A DNA stretch of 64,000 nt. Source: Chryseosolibacter sp036402075. GTDB lineage: Bacteria; Bacteroidota; Bacteroidia; Cytophagales; Cyclobacteriaceae. The notes beneath the pieces were generated by a model that had not been told where the DNA came from, made no database searches, and was given only the letters and a program-made list of their open reading frames with translations. Below, piece after piece: positions 43,057 through 51,969 of the stretch; positions within the stretch are counted from its first letter, which is position 1; every line of letters begins with the position of its first letter. The DNA is taken from NCBI GenBank assembly GCA_036402075.1, contig DASWTP010000017.1, positions 1 to 64,000 on the forward strand, read 5' to 3'. Both the position numbers and the translations under genes were made by a program.

Positions 43057-43112
43057 ATTTAGATTTTGGAGGCATTTAAATCTAAAATCTTAAATTTTAA
43101 ATCTTAGATCTG
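43057..43112. repeat. Low-complexity AAATCT-type intergenic repeat
   Basis: The transaldolase-ABC gap is built of variants of TTTAGATTT and AAATCTAAAATC, which are partly complementary and could fold into an AT-rich hairpin. It belongs to the same word family as the trpG-trpD and pre-SRP gaps. Confidence 0.5.
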
Positions 43113-43115
43113 TCT

Positions 43116-43823
43116 ATGTTTTCCTCCGACCCTGTTGTAAAAGTCACCGATGCCAGTATTTTTCAGGACCACCACACGGTGCTGAACAATATCAATTTTG
43201 AGATTGAAAAAGGTGAGTTCGTTTTCCTGGTAGGAAGAACGGGGTCGGGGAAATCTTCTCTGCTAAAAACGCTGTACGCAGACCTTCCGCTTCGTGTCGG
43301 TGATGTGCGCATCGCGGGGCACAACATTCGCGGAATCAAGAATAACGAAGTGCCCCTGCTGAGACGAAAACTGGGGATCATTTTCCAGGATTTTCAGCTC
43401 TTCAATGACCGCACCGTGGCGGAAAACCTCATGTTCGTGATGAAAGCCACCGGTTGGACGGACAGTGCAAAAATGAAAGCACGTTTGTCAGAAGTGTTAA
43501 TGCAGGTCGGACTTGGTTCGGTAGAGAAAAAAATGCCGCATCAGCTTTCTGGAGGAGAACAACAACGAATTGTCATTGCGAGGGCATTGCTCAACGAACC
43601 TCAGATTTTACTGGCCGATGAGCCCACCGGAAACCTGGACCCAGATGTTTCCAATGGCATCATGCGAATTTTCCAAATGATCAATAAAAGTGGAACGGCC
43701 ATCCTGATGGCTACCCACAGCTACGGCTTGATCAAGCGTTTCCCGACACGAATTCTCAAATGTGAAGAAGGGAAAGTATATGACTCGGCTGTGGAGAAAT
43801 TTGAGTTGACAAACGATTATTAG
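43116..43823 (+). CDS. ABC transporter ATP-binding protein, FtsE-like
   Basis: A 235-residue ATPase with Walker A GRTGSGKSSLLKTLY near 39, Q-loop IFQDFQLF near 89, signature LSGGEQQRIVIARAL near 145, Walker B ILLADEPTGNLD near 165 and the H-loop ATHSYGLI near 200. The Q-loop and GNLD end are those of the FtsE/LolD group. FtsE works with FtsX in division and cell-wall remodelling, but no ftsX-like permease is adjacent, so assignment to FtsE is by similarity only. Confidence 0.82.
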   Translation: MFSSDPVVKVTDASIFQDHHTVLNNINFEIEKGEFVFLVGRTGSGKSSLLKTLYADLPLRVGDVRIAGHNIRGIKNNEVPLLRRKLGIIFQDFQLFNDRTVAENLMFVMKATGWTDSAKMKARLSEVLMQVGLGSVEKKMPHQLSGGEQQRIVIARALLNEPQILLADEPTGNLDPDVSNGIMRIFQMINKSGTAILMATHSYGLIKRFPTRILKCEEGKVYDSAVEKFELTNDY

Positions 43824-43829
43824 AGGGCT

Positions 43830-43854
43830 GCAGGCTTCAAGCTTCAAGCCTTGC
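43830..43854. terminator. Hairpin between convergent genes
   Basis: AGGCTT (43832-43837) and AAGCCT (43846-43851) enclose a palindromic AAGCTT; outer GC pairs extend the stem. It sits just after the ABC gene in a gap shared by convergent genes and probably terminates. Confidence 0.45.
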
Positions 43855-43956
43855 CGTGCGACATCAGCGTGGAGTGATTTAGACGCTTTTGGTCTCTCGC
43901 GATTCCCACTACCAAATCTACCAGGGCAATAGCCAGCGCCAAAAGCCATTGCGAAC

Positions 43957-44499
43957 TTAAATACTCGCCTTCGATTTCGCCTCGGTTGATTCAGGGTTCG
44001 ATTCCTTCTCGAGCTTGTGCAGGTGCTGGTTGAGCAAATCGATTTGTACTAAGAGGTTCAGGACAAGCGCATCTTTCACTTTTTGCGAAGGCCGCGTTTT
44101 CATTTCCTCCCTGAGAACGTTGTACATTGCTTCAAGCTGTTGAAAATCCTTCGTAAAGCCGTTGAGCCCCTCACTCCGCTCGAAGCCATCGATCATGCGA
44201 ACTTTCTCAGAGATCTGTTGCACGTAGAAGTTCTCGACATCCGTAAACTCGCGAAGCACCAGTTCATTCTCCGCAGCCAGTTTCTGCGCCACCTGAGTTT
44301 TTGGAACCATCAAGTAAACTGACAGCCCCATAAAGATGACCGCAGCAGCTCTCCACAATCCTAGCGAATTGTACCATGCTGGCCGAACCGAATTAGCGAA
44401 AATCGTCTTTTCAATCCGATTCCAGACTTTGTCGGATGGCTCCTTGTCATCGAAGGCCTCCCGGTGGTTGTCAATAAAATCTTTCAATCTGTCGCTCAT
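43957..44499 (-). CDS. Putative anti-sigma factor-like membrane protein
   Basis: A 180-residue protein with a cytosolic N-terminus (about 1-45), one transmembrane helix (LWRAAAVIFMGLSVYLMVP, about 48-66) and a helical, coiled-coil-rich periplasmic part. It overlaps the upstream ECF sigma gene by four bases (ATGA), the classic arrangement for a sigma/anti-sigma pair. No zinc motif is seen in the N-terminus, so the anti-sigma role is inferred from context and topology. Confidence 0.7.
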   Translation of the reverse strand: MSDRLKDFIDNHREAFDDKEPSDKVWNRIEKTIFANSVRPAWYNSLGLWRAAAVIFMGLSVYLMVPKTQVAQKLAAENELVLREFTDVENFYVQQISEKVRMIDGFERSEGLNGFTKDFQQLEAMYNVLREEMKTRPSQKVKDALVLNLLVQIDLLNQHLHKLEKESNPESTEAKSKASI

Positions 44500-45047
44500 A
44501 TCCGTGCAGTTAATAATTCCCGCAATTTTGCTTTTGCCCTATTCAGCTGCGACTTCGAGGTCGACTCGCTGATCTCCATGATCTCGGCAATTTCCTGGTG
44601 GTCGTAACCTTCCAGCAAATATAGTGTCAGAACGGAACGGTAGCCATCCGGAAGTTGCGCTATCGCGTGCTTTACGCGGTCAACCGTCAGGTCGTCCTTA
44701 TATTCAGCCGTGTCATCACTATCCGCAACATCGAATCGGTCGTCATCAGGCATCGATTCAAACCGTCTTTTTTTCACGATGTTGATCGCCTTATTCACCA
44801 CAATTCTTTTGATCCAGGCGCCAAATGCAGCATCGCCCCGATAACTCTCAAGATTCCGAAAACCGCTGATAAATGCCTCTTGCAGAGCATCTTCCGCGTC
44901 TTCCTCCCGGCCGGTGATTCGATACGCAACATTGTACATCGCCCTGGAATACAGCTTGTAAATCCGATAATGCGCATCCCTTTCGCCCGATTTACACCGT
45001 TCGATCAAATCCGCATGAATGTTCAGCACCGGTTGCTCCACGACCAC
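44496..45047 (-). CDS. ECF-type RNA polymerase sigma factor
   Basis: A 183-residue sigma-70-family factor from GTG 45047. Region 2 spans about 20-90 (YRIYKLYSRAMYNVAYRITGREEDAEDALQEAF and the -10-contacting WIKRIVVNKAIN). Region 4 spans about 125-180 (LPDGYRSVLTLYLLEGYDHQEIAEIM then SQLNRAKAKLRELL). An acidic linker (DDDRFDVADSDD) lies between. It is coupled to the following membrane protein, which probably holds it inactive until a signal arrives. Confidence 0.92.
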   Translation of the reverse strand: MVVEQPVLNIHADLIERCKSGERDAHYRIYKLYSRAMYNVAYRITGREEDAEDALQEAFISGFRNLESYRGDAAFGAWIKRIVVNKAINIVKKRRFESMPDDDRFDVADSDDTAEYKDDLTVDRVKHAIAQLPDGYRSVLTLYLLEGYDHQEIAEIMEISESTSKSQLNRAKAKLRELLTARI

Positions 45048-45179
45048 GTTTTAAAGACAAGGTAACGAATTCAAGGTTGCACGGGAACAGAAATAATTTT
45101 CCGGATGATAAGGACGCTATTCTACTTTAAAAGGCGAATGCCTGTAATGCCAAGACAACGCATTAACCTATCGACATCT

Positions 45180-46616
45180 CTATTTGCGATTTGATAATTG
45201 ATTGTTGGTGCTTACCTCGATGCCTCTCTCCTTCGCTACCCGCATCAATAGTGCCATCGCCTCTTCCCGGTCATTGCGGATCTCGCCTTCCAGTATGGCT
45301 TCTTTGATTGTTTCTTTAAGTTCGCCAATGATTTTACTCGGTGGCAGGTTGAACATAGCGATAATCTCGTCACCGGTGATGGGCGGCTGAAAATTTCGAA
45401 CGTGGTCTTTCTCCTCAACCTCCTTCATTTTCTTTTCCACCAGATCAAAATTCTTCAGGACCTTATCGACCTTAGCCAGATTCTTTGATGTAACGTCTGC
45501 CCGGCAGAGCTTCATCAAGGCCTCAACGTCATCACCGGCATCGAACAGCAATCTCCTTACCGCTGAGTCAGTCACCTCTTTAGCGAGGGGAATTGGGCGA
45601 AGGTGAAGTCGAACGAGCTTTTGCACAAATGTCATGCGCTCGTCCATTGGAAGTTTCAGCCTTCTGAAAATGCCAGGCGTCATGCGCGCACCTTTGTCCT
45701 CGTGGCCGTGAAACGTCCAGCCATGTGCTTTGTCGTAGCGTTTGGTGGCAGGCTTTGCAATGTCGTGAAGGATGGCAGCCCAGCGAAGCCAGAGATCGTC
45801 CGAGACTTTGGCAACGTTGTCCAACACCTGGAGGGTGTGAAAGAAATTGTCCTTGTGCGCATTGTTGCCGACATACTCGACCCCGTGAAGCGCAACCATT
45901 TCCGGGAAGAACTCCTTCAAGAGTCCACTGTGAAAAAGCAGCTTGAATCCATACGAAGGAACGGGACTCAGCACGATCTTGTTCAGCTCATCGATGACGC
46001 GCTCCATCGACACAATTTTGATTCGGTCCTTCTGCCTGATCAATGAATTAAACGTATCCGCTTCAATGTCGAAATTCAGCTGGGAGGCAAACCTGATTGC
46101 GCGCATCATGCGGAGCGGATCGTCCGAGAATGTGATATCCGGATCGAGCGGAGTTCGGATTATTTTTTTTCTGAGGTCAGCAACTCCATCGAACGGATCG
46201 ATAAGTTCACCGAATGATTTTTTGTTTACAGAAATCGCCAGCGCGTTGATGGTAAAATCCCTGCGCTTCTGGTCGTCATCGAGCGTGCCGTCTTCCACGA
46301 TGGGTTTTCGGGAATCGTTCCGATAGGATTCTTTTCTTGCACCAACAAATTCAAGGTCGAGGTCGTTGTACCGAATTTGTGCCGTCCCGAAGTTCTTAAA
46401 AACATTTACCTGAACATTTTTGCCGAGGTTTTTCGCAAGCGCTTCAGCAAAGTCGGTGCCGCTGCCGACACAAACAAAGTCGATGTCTTTTGATGGCCGT
46501 TTTAAAATAAGGTCTCGGACGTAGCCACCTACTACATAAGCGTCAACATGAAGGTCGTCTGCGGTTTTACCGGCAATAGAAAAGATCGGATCAGCAAGCG
46601 ATGGCGCTAAGTTCAT
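45180..46616 (-). CDS. cca: CCA tRNA nucleotidyltransferase with HD domain
   Basis: Adds or repairs the 3' CCA of tRNAs. The 478-residue class II enzyme has the nucleotidyltransferase motif VVGGYVRDLILKRPSKDIDF near 28 (DxD acidic pair), RRDFTINALAIS near 118, DPLRMMRAIRFASQLNF near 165 and an HD domain (LHDIAKPATKRYD and following, about 285-400). Its start coincides with the predicted transcription start from TATCTTTG, so the mRNA is probably leaderless. Confidence 0.92.
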   Translation of the reverse strand: MNLAPSLADPIFSIAGKTADDLHVDAYVVGGYVRDLILKRPSKDIDFVCVGSGTDFAEALAKNLGKNVQVNVFKNFGTAQIRYNDLDLEFVGARKESYRNDSRKPIVEDGTLDDDQKRRDFTINALAISVNKKSFGELIDPFDGVADLRKKIIRTPLDPDITFSDDPLRMMRAIRFASQLNFDIEADTFNSLIRQKDRIKIVSMERVIDELNKIVLSPVPSYGFKLLFHSGLLKEFFPEMVALHGVEYVGNNAHKDNFFHTLQVLDNVAKVSDDLWLRWAAILHDIAKPATKRYDKAHGWTFHGHEDKGARMTPGIFRRLKLPMDERMTFVQKLVRLHLRPIPLAKEVTDSAVRRLLFDAGDDVEALMKLCRADVTSKNLAKVDKVLKNFDLVEKKMKEVEEKDHVRNFQPPITGDEIIAMFNLPPSKIIGELKETIKEAILEGEIRNDREEAMALLMRVAKERGIEVSTNNQLSNRK

Positions 46617-46620
46617 CGGG

Positions 46621-46628
46621 CAAAGATA
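46621..46628 (-). promoter_or_regulatory. Putative -7 box of cca
   Basis: On the minus strand TATCTTTG matches TAnnTTTG and ends only four bases before the cca ATG at 46616, implying little or no leader. Confidence 0.5.
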
Positions 46629-46831
46629 AGATGTTCGGTGGCCCTCACAAATCCAAATTTACGGCAGAGACGCAGAATGCCACGGGGTTTCTATTTGATG
46701 ATATGCATCAAAGCGTTCTGCCAATCCATGGTGCCACCGGGAACTTATCGATTTAAACGCTTCAATAATTTTAAAAAGTCTACCACAAAGAATTTTTCAG
46801 CAGCCATCCGCGCGTCAGCTGTAAATTGAAT

Positions 46832-47866
46832 TTAATCTTTGACAAAAGTCGGACAAGGAATGAACCTTTGTTTTTTCCGCTTGTGGCCAGAGGTGGCGAG
46901 GTCTAGCTTGAACTTGAGTGCCACTTCATGTGATCCACCTGAGATTGGCCCAAGTTCGGAAACAGTCACATCATAGCTGTACGTAACTTCAAACTGCTGC
47001 AGCTGAAAACCCAGCACAACCACAACGGCATCCTGGCTGACGTTGTCAGCAACGTTCTGCTGAATGGGTATGCCACGATACCAAAGACCGAGCACGACAG
47101 GTTCATATAGAAAATAGGTCCCGAGATCAAGTTGATCAAAACGCCCTTGCTGCTTATAAACAAAGGAAGGCATGATTGCGGCAATACGCTCTTTTTTAAA
47201 AAGCCCATGATACAGGGGAATACGGACACCACCATGGACAGACGTTTTTATTGGGATCTGAGCTTCCCCATCGAGCAGTGAACGATTGGGATTATTCAGG
47301 TGCATGGCGGAGAACCCGATCCAATATTTCCGGTTGTAGGCGAGTATCCCTCCGCCAAAATCAAAATACGTTGAGTTCTGGATGTTCGAAAAGGCGGGAT
47401 CATCGGTGGGCGTTGTGCCATCCGAATCAAATTCCAACTGATCTCCAAACACGAGTTTGCTGAAATCAATGTTGCGGAAACCCACGCCAAAATTCAACCC
47501 GGATGAAAGCATCCAATTCTCGGCAAACTGAACCTTATAGGCGTACTGAAAATTCACCGTTGTGGATTTCAGGTTTGCAGTACCAGCTTTGTCGGTCATG
47601 ATCAGCAGTCCCAATCCACTGTTCAGGTGCGACATGTTGTAGTCGTACGACAACGCAGTGGTAACAAAACCATTGGTGATGCTTGGCCATTGAATCCGGT
47701 GATTGGCGATCACGCGATGATCTGTTGCCGTGCCGGTGAATGCGGGGTTCAGCACCAAAGGCGCAGCGTAATACTGTGAGAATTCCGGATCCTGCGAACA
47801 TGCGGAAATCGAAATCAATATGCCGATAAGAACAACAACACAATTTTTCATCATCATCATCATCAT
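46832..47866 (-). CDS. PorP/SprF-family type IX secretion membrane protein
   Basis: Outer-membrane beta-barrel partner of a type IX secretion substrate. After a signal (ending near SACSQ) the family opening DPEFSQYYAAPLVLNPAFTGT is evident, followed by alternating strands to residue about 330. The gene begins with six consecutive ATG codons (47849-47866); the first overlaps the TGA of the substrate gene, so translation is coupled. In Flavobacterium, SprF is needed to export SprB; this pair has the same arrangement. Which ATG is used is unclear, and the encoded Met run precedes the signal core. Confidence 0.9.
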   Translation of the reverse strand: MMMMMMKNCVVVLIGILISISACSQDPEFSQYYAAPLVLNPAFTGTATDHRVIANHRIQWPSITNGFVTTALSYDYNMSHLNSGLGLLIMTDKAGTANLKSTTVNFQYAYKVQFAENWMLSSGLNFGVGFRNIDFSKLVFGDQLEFDSDGTTPTDDPAFSNIQNSTYFDFGGGILAYNRKYWIGFSAMHLNNPNRSLLDGEAQIPIKTSVHGGVRIPLYHGLFKKERIAAIMPSFVYKQQGRFDQLDLGTYFLYEPVVLGLWYRGIPIQQNVADNVSQDAVVVVLGFQLQQFEVTYSYDVTVSELGPISGGSHEVALKFKLDLATSGHKRKKQRFIPCPTFVKD

Positions 47867-50800
47867 CGTATCAGGTGTATGTCGCCAACTTTACTGATCT
47901 TTTCGCCCGTGCTGTATTTTGCAACGATCTTGTAAACGTAAACATCCTGCTGGCAAAGATGTCCTTTATAGTATCCGTCCCAGCCAACATCAGGATCCGT
48001 TGTCTCGAAAAGCAGCTGGCCCCACCGATTGAACACCATCATCTGGTACTCGGTGACTCCTCGCAGGATCGGTTTGAATGAATCATTCTTTCCGTTACTT
48101 CCACCCCCATCGCCAACGTTGGGTGAAAATGCATTGGGAATCAGCATTTGTCCCGACCGGATGGTTTTTACACCGGATGTCAGCTTCATCGTATCGCTAC
48201 ACCCCTCGGCATTGTATGCGACAAGTTGCACATCAAACACGCCTTCTTGTGAATACTCATGTATCGGTTCGAAGTCCGTTGATTCCGTACCATCACCAAA
48301 GTTCCAAAGGAAAGCAGTCGCTCCAAAGCTGCGGTTGTCGGTGTACAATTTTCCCCCAGGAAACTGAACCTGGTTTGGCTTTAGATTAAATTGCGCACTT
48401 GGCTTGTCGTGTACTGTGATGATCAGCTGTTTGGTAACCTGCGCGACTTCGCCTGCGCTGTTCCTGGCTGTCAACGTGACTGAATAAACGCCTGGCTCAT
48501 AGTAGGTGTAACTTGGATCGATGGCCGTGGATGTCCCCTGCCCTGCCCCGAACTCCCACGCAAAGGTAGCCGGGTCTGCATACTGCGATCGGTTCTTGAA
48601 ATTCACGGTAAGGGGTACACAGCCCGACTCCGGGTCATACTCAAATTCCAGCACCGGTGGACTGGGCAGAATTTGGATCGTGACCGTATGCGATTTCATG
48701 CAATCCCCGTTGGAGACCCGGAGCGTGATTGGATATGTTCCTTCGCGCATGTACTGGTGCGTAAACGAAGGCGCGCTTGTGCTGCTTGTGGTTCCATCTC
48801 CAAAATCCCATGCGTAAGTCCACGTGCCTGCCGCAGATGAATTTGCGATGGTGACGGTGCTGGCAGGAAGTTGCTGCACGATGGGCGTGGCACTGAAGTT
48901 CGCAGTAAGCACATCCGCCTTTCGAACAACCAGTGTTTGCGATGTGACCACGCTCTGACAATTGGCAAAATTTGTGGTTCGGAGCGTGACCTCAACGGTT
49001 TGATCCGTAGAAGCGGATCGACTTATCTCGTACTCGAACTGGTCTCCCTCTGTAACAGAACTAAACAGTGTCGTGCCATTGGAGCGCAACGTCCACTCAT
49101 ATTCCTGCAAGCCTTTGTACAATGCTTCCATGTGCAGTTCAACTTTCTCACACGTGTATTCCAACGTGTCGATGTCAAACTGCGAACGTGGAACCGGATT
49201 TATCCGGATCGTCTTCGTTGAATCCCCAAAGCATCCCGTAGGCAGTGTTGCTCTGAGCGTGATGGAAAAGTCTTTAATTGACTGGGTGGTGTTCGAGAAA
49301 CTGTGACTGAATGCCGGGGAAGTTCCAGTGCTGGCCTGGTGTAAAATTGTAGTGCCATCCCGAATGGTCCAGTGATATTCGCTTGGGCTTTGTGATTGCG
49401 TGACAGCATCGGCCGAGAAGGAAACATCCACAGGGCTGCAGTTTGAATTGAATGGCGAGTAGTTAAGGGAAACAAAGCCGGAGCGCGGACCTGGAAAGAC
49501 TGAGACTGTCACCGGGGCGGAAATTCTTTCACAATTATTCACCGTGACAACCCGAAGCCGAACATTGTAGTCCATGTTGGTTGATCCATAGTTTGTGAAG
49601 CTCCTTGAAAACATATTGGCGAACCCAGGATCAGTCGGACGTTGAATGGAGTCGACTTCAAATCCCGAGCCATCATCAATCTCCCAAATGAATTCTTTGA
49701 TAAGATCAGGTTGGCCTGCGGTCGAGTTGTTCGTAAAATTGACTTGTAAGACGCTGCACCCGGACAGTCGATCAGGAGTAAACGATGCTACTGGCAACGG
49801 GTCCACGACTACGGTATGCTCGGTCAGCGATGAGCAGCCACCCTGGTCTGTTGTGACACGCAAGGCAACCCGGTAATTTCCGGCTGACGAAAACACGTGT
49901 GAGAAGCTAGTTTGGTTATCGAATGCAGGATCTTTTGTAAACGTAGTTCCATCATAGTCGAAATCCCATTCGTGCAAAACAATTTGTTCTGTTGAGACAG
50001 GGTTGAGTGTTGACAGGTCCGTAAACGAAGTAGCGTTGCCTGCGCATACTCGATCCGCGGCAAACTCCGCTCGCGGCTTGCGTGAGACTAGAATTTGTTT
50101 TTCGTCTTCCGTTTCGCACGTGGTGATGTTGTCCCGAATGCGTAAGCGTACCCGATAAAGTCCCGGAGTTACATAGGTCCGGTCAAAGGAAGCGAATGGT
50201 GTTGCTGAAAATCCGGAGCCCGAGGGCGCTGAAAAAATGAGAACGTTGTTCTGATCATAAAACTCCCATCGCCATTGGGTGCTCGGTGAAGCAGTTCCTA
50301 TGGAGGTGTCGGTAAACCGAACCTGAAAGTTGGAAAAGGGTGATGCATTCTCCTGGCAAAAAGTCGAAGCGATGGCATTCCCTGAAAAATCGGAAACGCC
50401 AATTTGTGCAATCAGCGAAGGGGATATTGTTATGATCCGTTCGAAGAACTGCTCGCATCCTCCGGCAGCGTTGTTGTCGCGGACGGTCAGTCGCACAAGC
50501 TTCTGACCCGTTGTAGAAAACGAAAGTGTGGGCTGCGCGCTGGTTCGAACCGTTGGCGAGCCAGTGCCCCCTGCATTATCATAAAACTCCCATCGATATC
50601 CGAAAGCCGCACCCGCAATCGGAGGCGTGAGGTTGTCAAAGAAAATATTTTCACCTAAACAAAAGACCGATTGGACCGGGCCCGAGGAATTTCCGAGCCT
50701 CGTAATAAAGTCTGGTTGTGGCGACTCAACAATCACGATTCGCGCAGTTGTTATTTGCGGTGGGTTGTCGCCATTGACCATGTCTGCAGGATTCTGCGGG

Positions 50801-51567
50801 CCGTTTACGAGATTTTCATCATAGGCATTGCATTGATTCCAGTTCTTCATCGTAACCTGCCAGAACTTTCCGATGTCAGCGGGAGTAGTTGCTGGAACGG
50901 AGATCGGCAGGCTTGTCAGTCCAGGGGAAAGAACGGGATATCGTGGATTCCGATTAGCAGCCGGGTCAAGATAGTTGGCAGGCGCATTCACCCCATTGAC
51001 CTGCACACCCGGAATTACACTTACCATGGAACCGGTGTTATAGATCCATTGCAGCCACCGTCCAGCGTTGTTCTCCCGTGTAGCCCTGGGGTGACAATTC
51101 CAGTCGCTGTCATCCGTAAATGTAAGGTTCGCAGCGAATCCCTGGCACACGCGGAATTCCAGGGGATCGATGGCCACGACATCGTTCGTCCAGACAACGA
51201 CCTGGGTGCCTACCTGGACAACACTTCCCCTGGGGTTACAGGCATTCTCGGCATCGATTGTCACATCATAGCCACAGTCTACCGGTGAGTTTGGATACGT
51301 GTGTACAAGTTCCACTCCGGTCGCTGGCGATGGCCCTTGCACATAAACCTCTTCTGGCGATCCATCGCCCCAATTCACATAGTAGATTGTACCTGGCGTT
51401 GATGCCAGGTAGAGTGTTTCGATGTGGACTTCAAATGGCGCACATCCACGGCTACTCGTTAAGAATTGGAAGCCTGGCTCCATGATATCGGAGCTTGTGC
51501 ATTGCGCCCATGAATACTCGGTTAGAAACAGCGAAAAAAATAATATAACGTATGTTCTCAACCCCAT
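47863..51567 (-). CDS. PKD-repeat protein with type B T9SS C-terminal signal (gliding-associated)
   Basis: A 1234-residue secreted adhesin-like protein. A signal peptide (ending YSWAQ) is followed by many PKD/Ig-like domains marked by WDFGDG-type motifs (for example WNWGDGS-like near 66, WDFGDGTTSS near 915, WNFGDGTESTDF near 1085). The C-terminal domain, about 1140-1234 (IPNAFSPNVGDG, YQMMVFNRWGQLLFET, DVYVYKIVAKYS), is the gliding-motility-associated type B sorting signal. It should be exported by type IX secretion with the downstream PorP/SprF protein and act at the surface in adhesion or motility. No catalytic domain seen. Confidence 0.9.
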   Translation of the reverse strand: MGLRTYVILFFSLFLTEYSWAQCTSSDIMEPGFQFLTSSRGCAPFEVHIETLYLASTPGTIYYVNWGDGSPEEVYVQGPSPATGVELVHTYPNSPVDCGYDVTIDAENACNPRGSVVQVGTQVVVWTNDVVAIDPLEFRVCQGFAANLTFTDDSDWNCHPRATRENNAGRWLQWIYNTGSMVSVIPGVQVNGVNAPANYLDPAANRNPRYPVLSPGLTSLPISVPATTPADIGKFWQVTMKNWNQCNAYDENLVNGPQNPADMVNGDNPPQITTARIVIVESPQPDFITRLGNSSGPVQSVFCLGENIFFDNLTPPIAGAAFGYRWEFYDNAGGTGSPTVRTSAQPTLSFSTTGQKLVRLTVRDNNAAGGCEQFFERIITISPSLIAQIGVSDFSGNAIASTFCQENASPFSNFQVRFTDTSIGTASPSTQWRWEFYDQNNVLIFSAPSGSGFSATPFASFDRTYVTPGLYRVRLRIRDNITTCETEDEKQILVSRKPRAEFAADRVCAGNATSFTDLSTLNPVSTEQIVLHEWDFDYDGTTFTKDPAFDNQTSFSHVFSSAGNYRVALRVTTDQGGCSSLTEHTVVVDPLPVASFTPDRLSGCSVLQVNFTNNSTAGQPDLIKEFIWEIDDGSGFEVDSIQRPTDPGFANMFSRSFTNYGSTNMDYNVRLRVVTVNNCERISAPVTVSVFPGPRSGFVSLNYSPFNSNCSPVDVSFSADAVTQSQSPSEYHWTIRDGTTILHQASTGTSPAFSHSFSNTTQSIKDFSITLRATLPTGCFGDSTKTIRINPVPRSQFDIDTLEYTCEKVELHMEALYKGLQEYEWTLRSNGTTLFSSVTEGDQFEYEISRSASTDQTVEVTLRTTNFANCQSVVTSQTLVVRKADVLTANFSATPIVQQLPASTVTIANSSAAGTWTYAWDFGDGTTSSTSAPSFTHQYMREGTYPITLRVSNGDCMKSHTVTIQILPSPPVLEFEYDPESGCVPLTVNFKNRSQYADPATFAWEFGAGQGTSTAIDPSYTYYEPGVYSVTLTARNSAGEVAQVTKQLIITVHDKPSAQFNLKPNQVQFPGGKLYTDNRSFGATAFLWNFGDGTESTDFEPIHEYSQEGVFDVQLVAYNAEGCSDTMKLTSGVKTIRSGQMLIPNAFSPNVGDGGGSNGKNDSFKPILRGVTEYQMMVFNRWGQLLFETTDPDVGWDGYYKGHLCQQDVYVYKIVAKYSTGEKISKVGDIHLIR

Positions 51568-51969
51568 GCAGCATCCTCAGTTTCGTGACAATGGTTACGT
51601 AAACCATGCTTATATCATACGAAGCTACAGTATGAAACCGGGCGCACGAACATATGAACCGTGAATGCTCGGTGAACTGCTGCTGCGGGGAATGAAAGGT
51701 TGTTTGATCTGGCCGGGGTTTCCAATTCGTGCCGATTACAACCGTTTCCGATAATATCAGCGGGTCTATTCTTATGCATTTCCGTGAGCCGATCCAATAC
51801 AGGGAAGTCGCCAATAAAGGTTTGAAACAGCGCTTGCAAGCAAAAAAACATTTGCGTATCTGCCTGCTGCCGCGTGGAAATTTCTGCCCGATCTTTCCGG
51901 GAACTCCGAGGTTTTACCCTGAAAAAATTTACCTTTGTGCCCGGTTAATCGAAAGGGTCAATCTAACAA
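51568..51969. promoter_or_regulatory. Divergent control region between PKD gene and pyrG
   Basis: A 402-base gene-free stretch between divergent starts. It contains a palindrome ATGGTT-ACGTA-AACCAT (51591-51607) 24 bases before the PKD gene, a possible operator, and the pyrG -7 box at 51930. The middle part shows nothing I can name; short reading frames there look like noise. Confidence 0.45.
51930..51937 (+). promoter_or_regulatory. Putative -7 box of pyrG
   Basis: TACCTTTG followed by TGCCC is an exact TAnnTTTG match 32 bases before the pyrG ATG. Confidence 0.6.

Noticed and set aside
46638..46829. 63-codon reading frame between cca and the SprF gene
   Set aside because: Composition is non-protein-like, no start signal, and it overlaps no conserved motif; the 215-base gap shows nothing else I can name.
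47849..47866. CAT repeat as a microsatellite or phase-variation tract only
   Set aside because: Length changes would be in frame and cannot switch the gene off, so simple on/off phase variation is not supported; kept only as a start-codon oddity.
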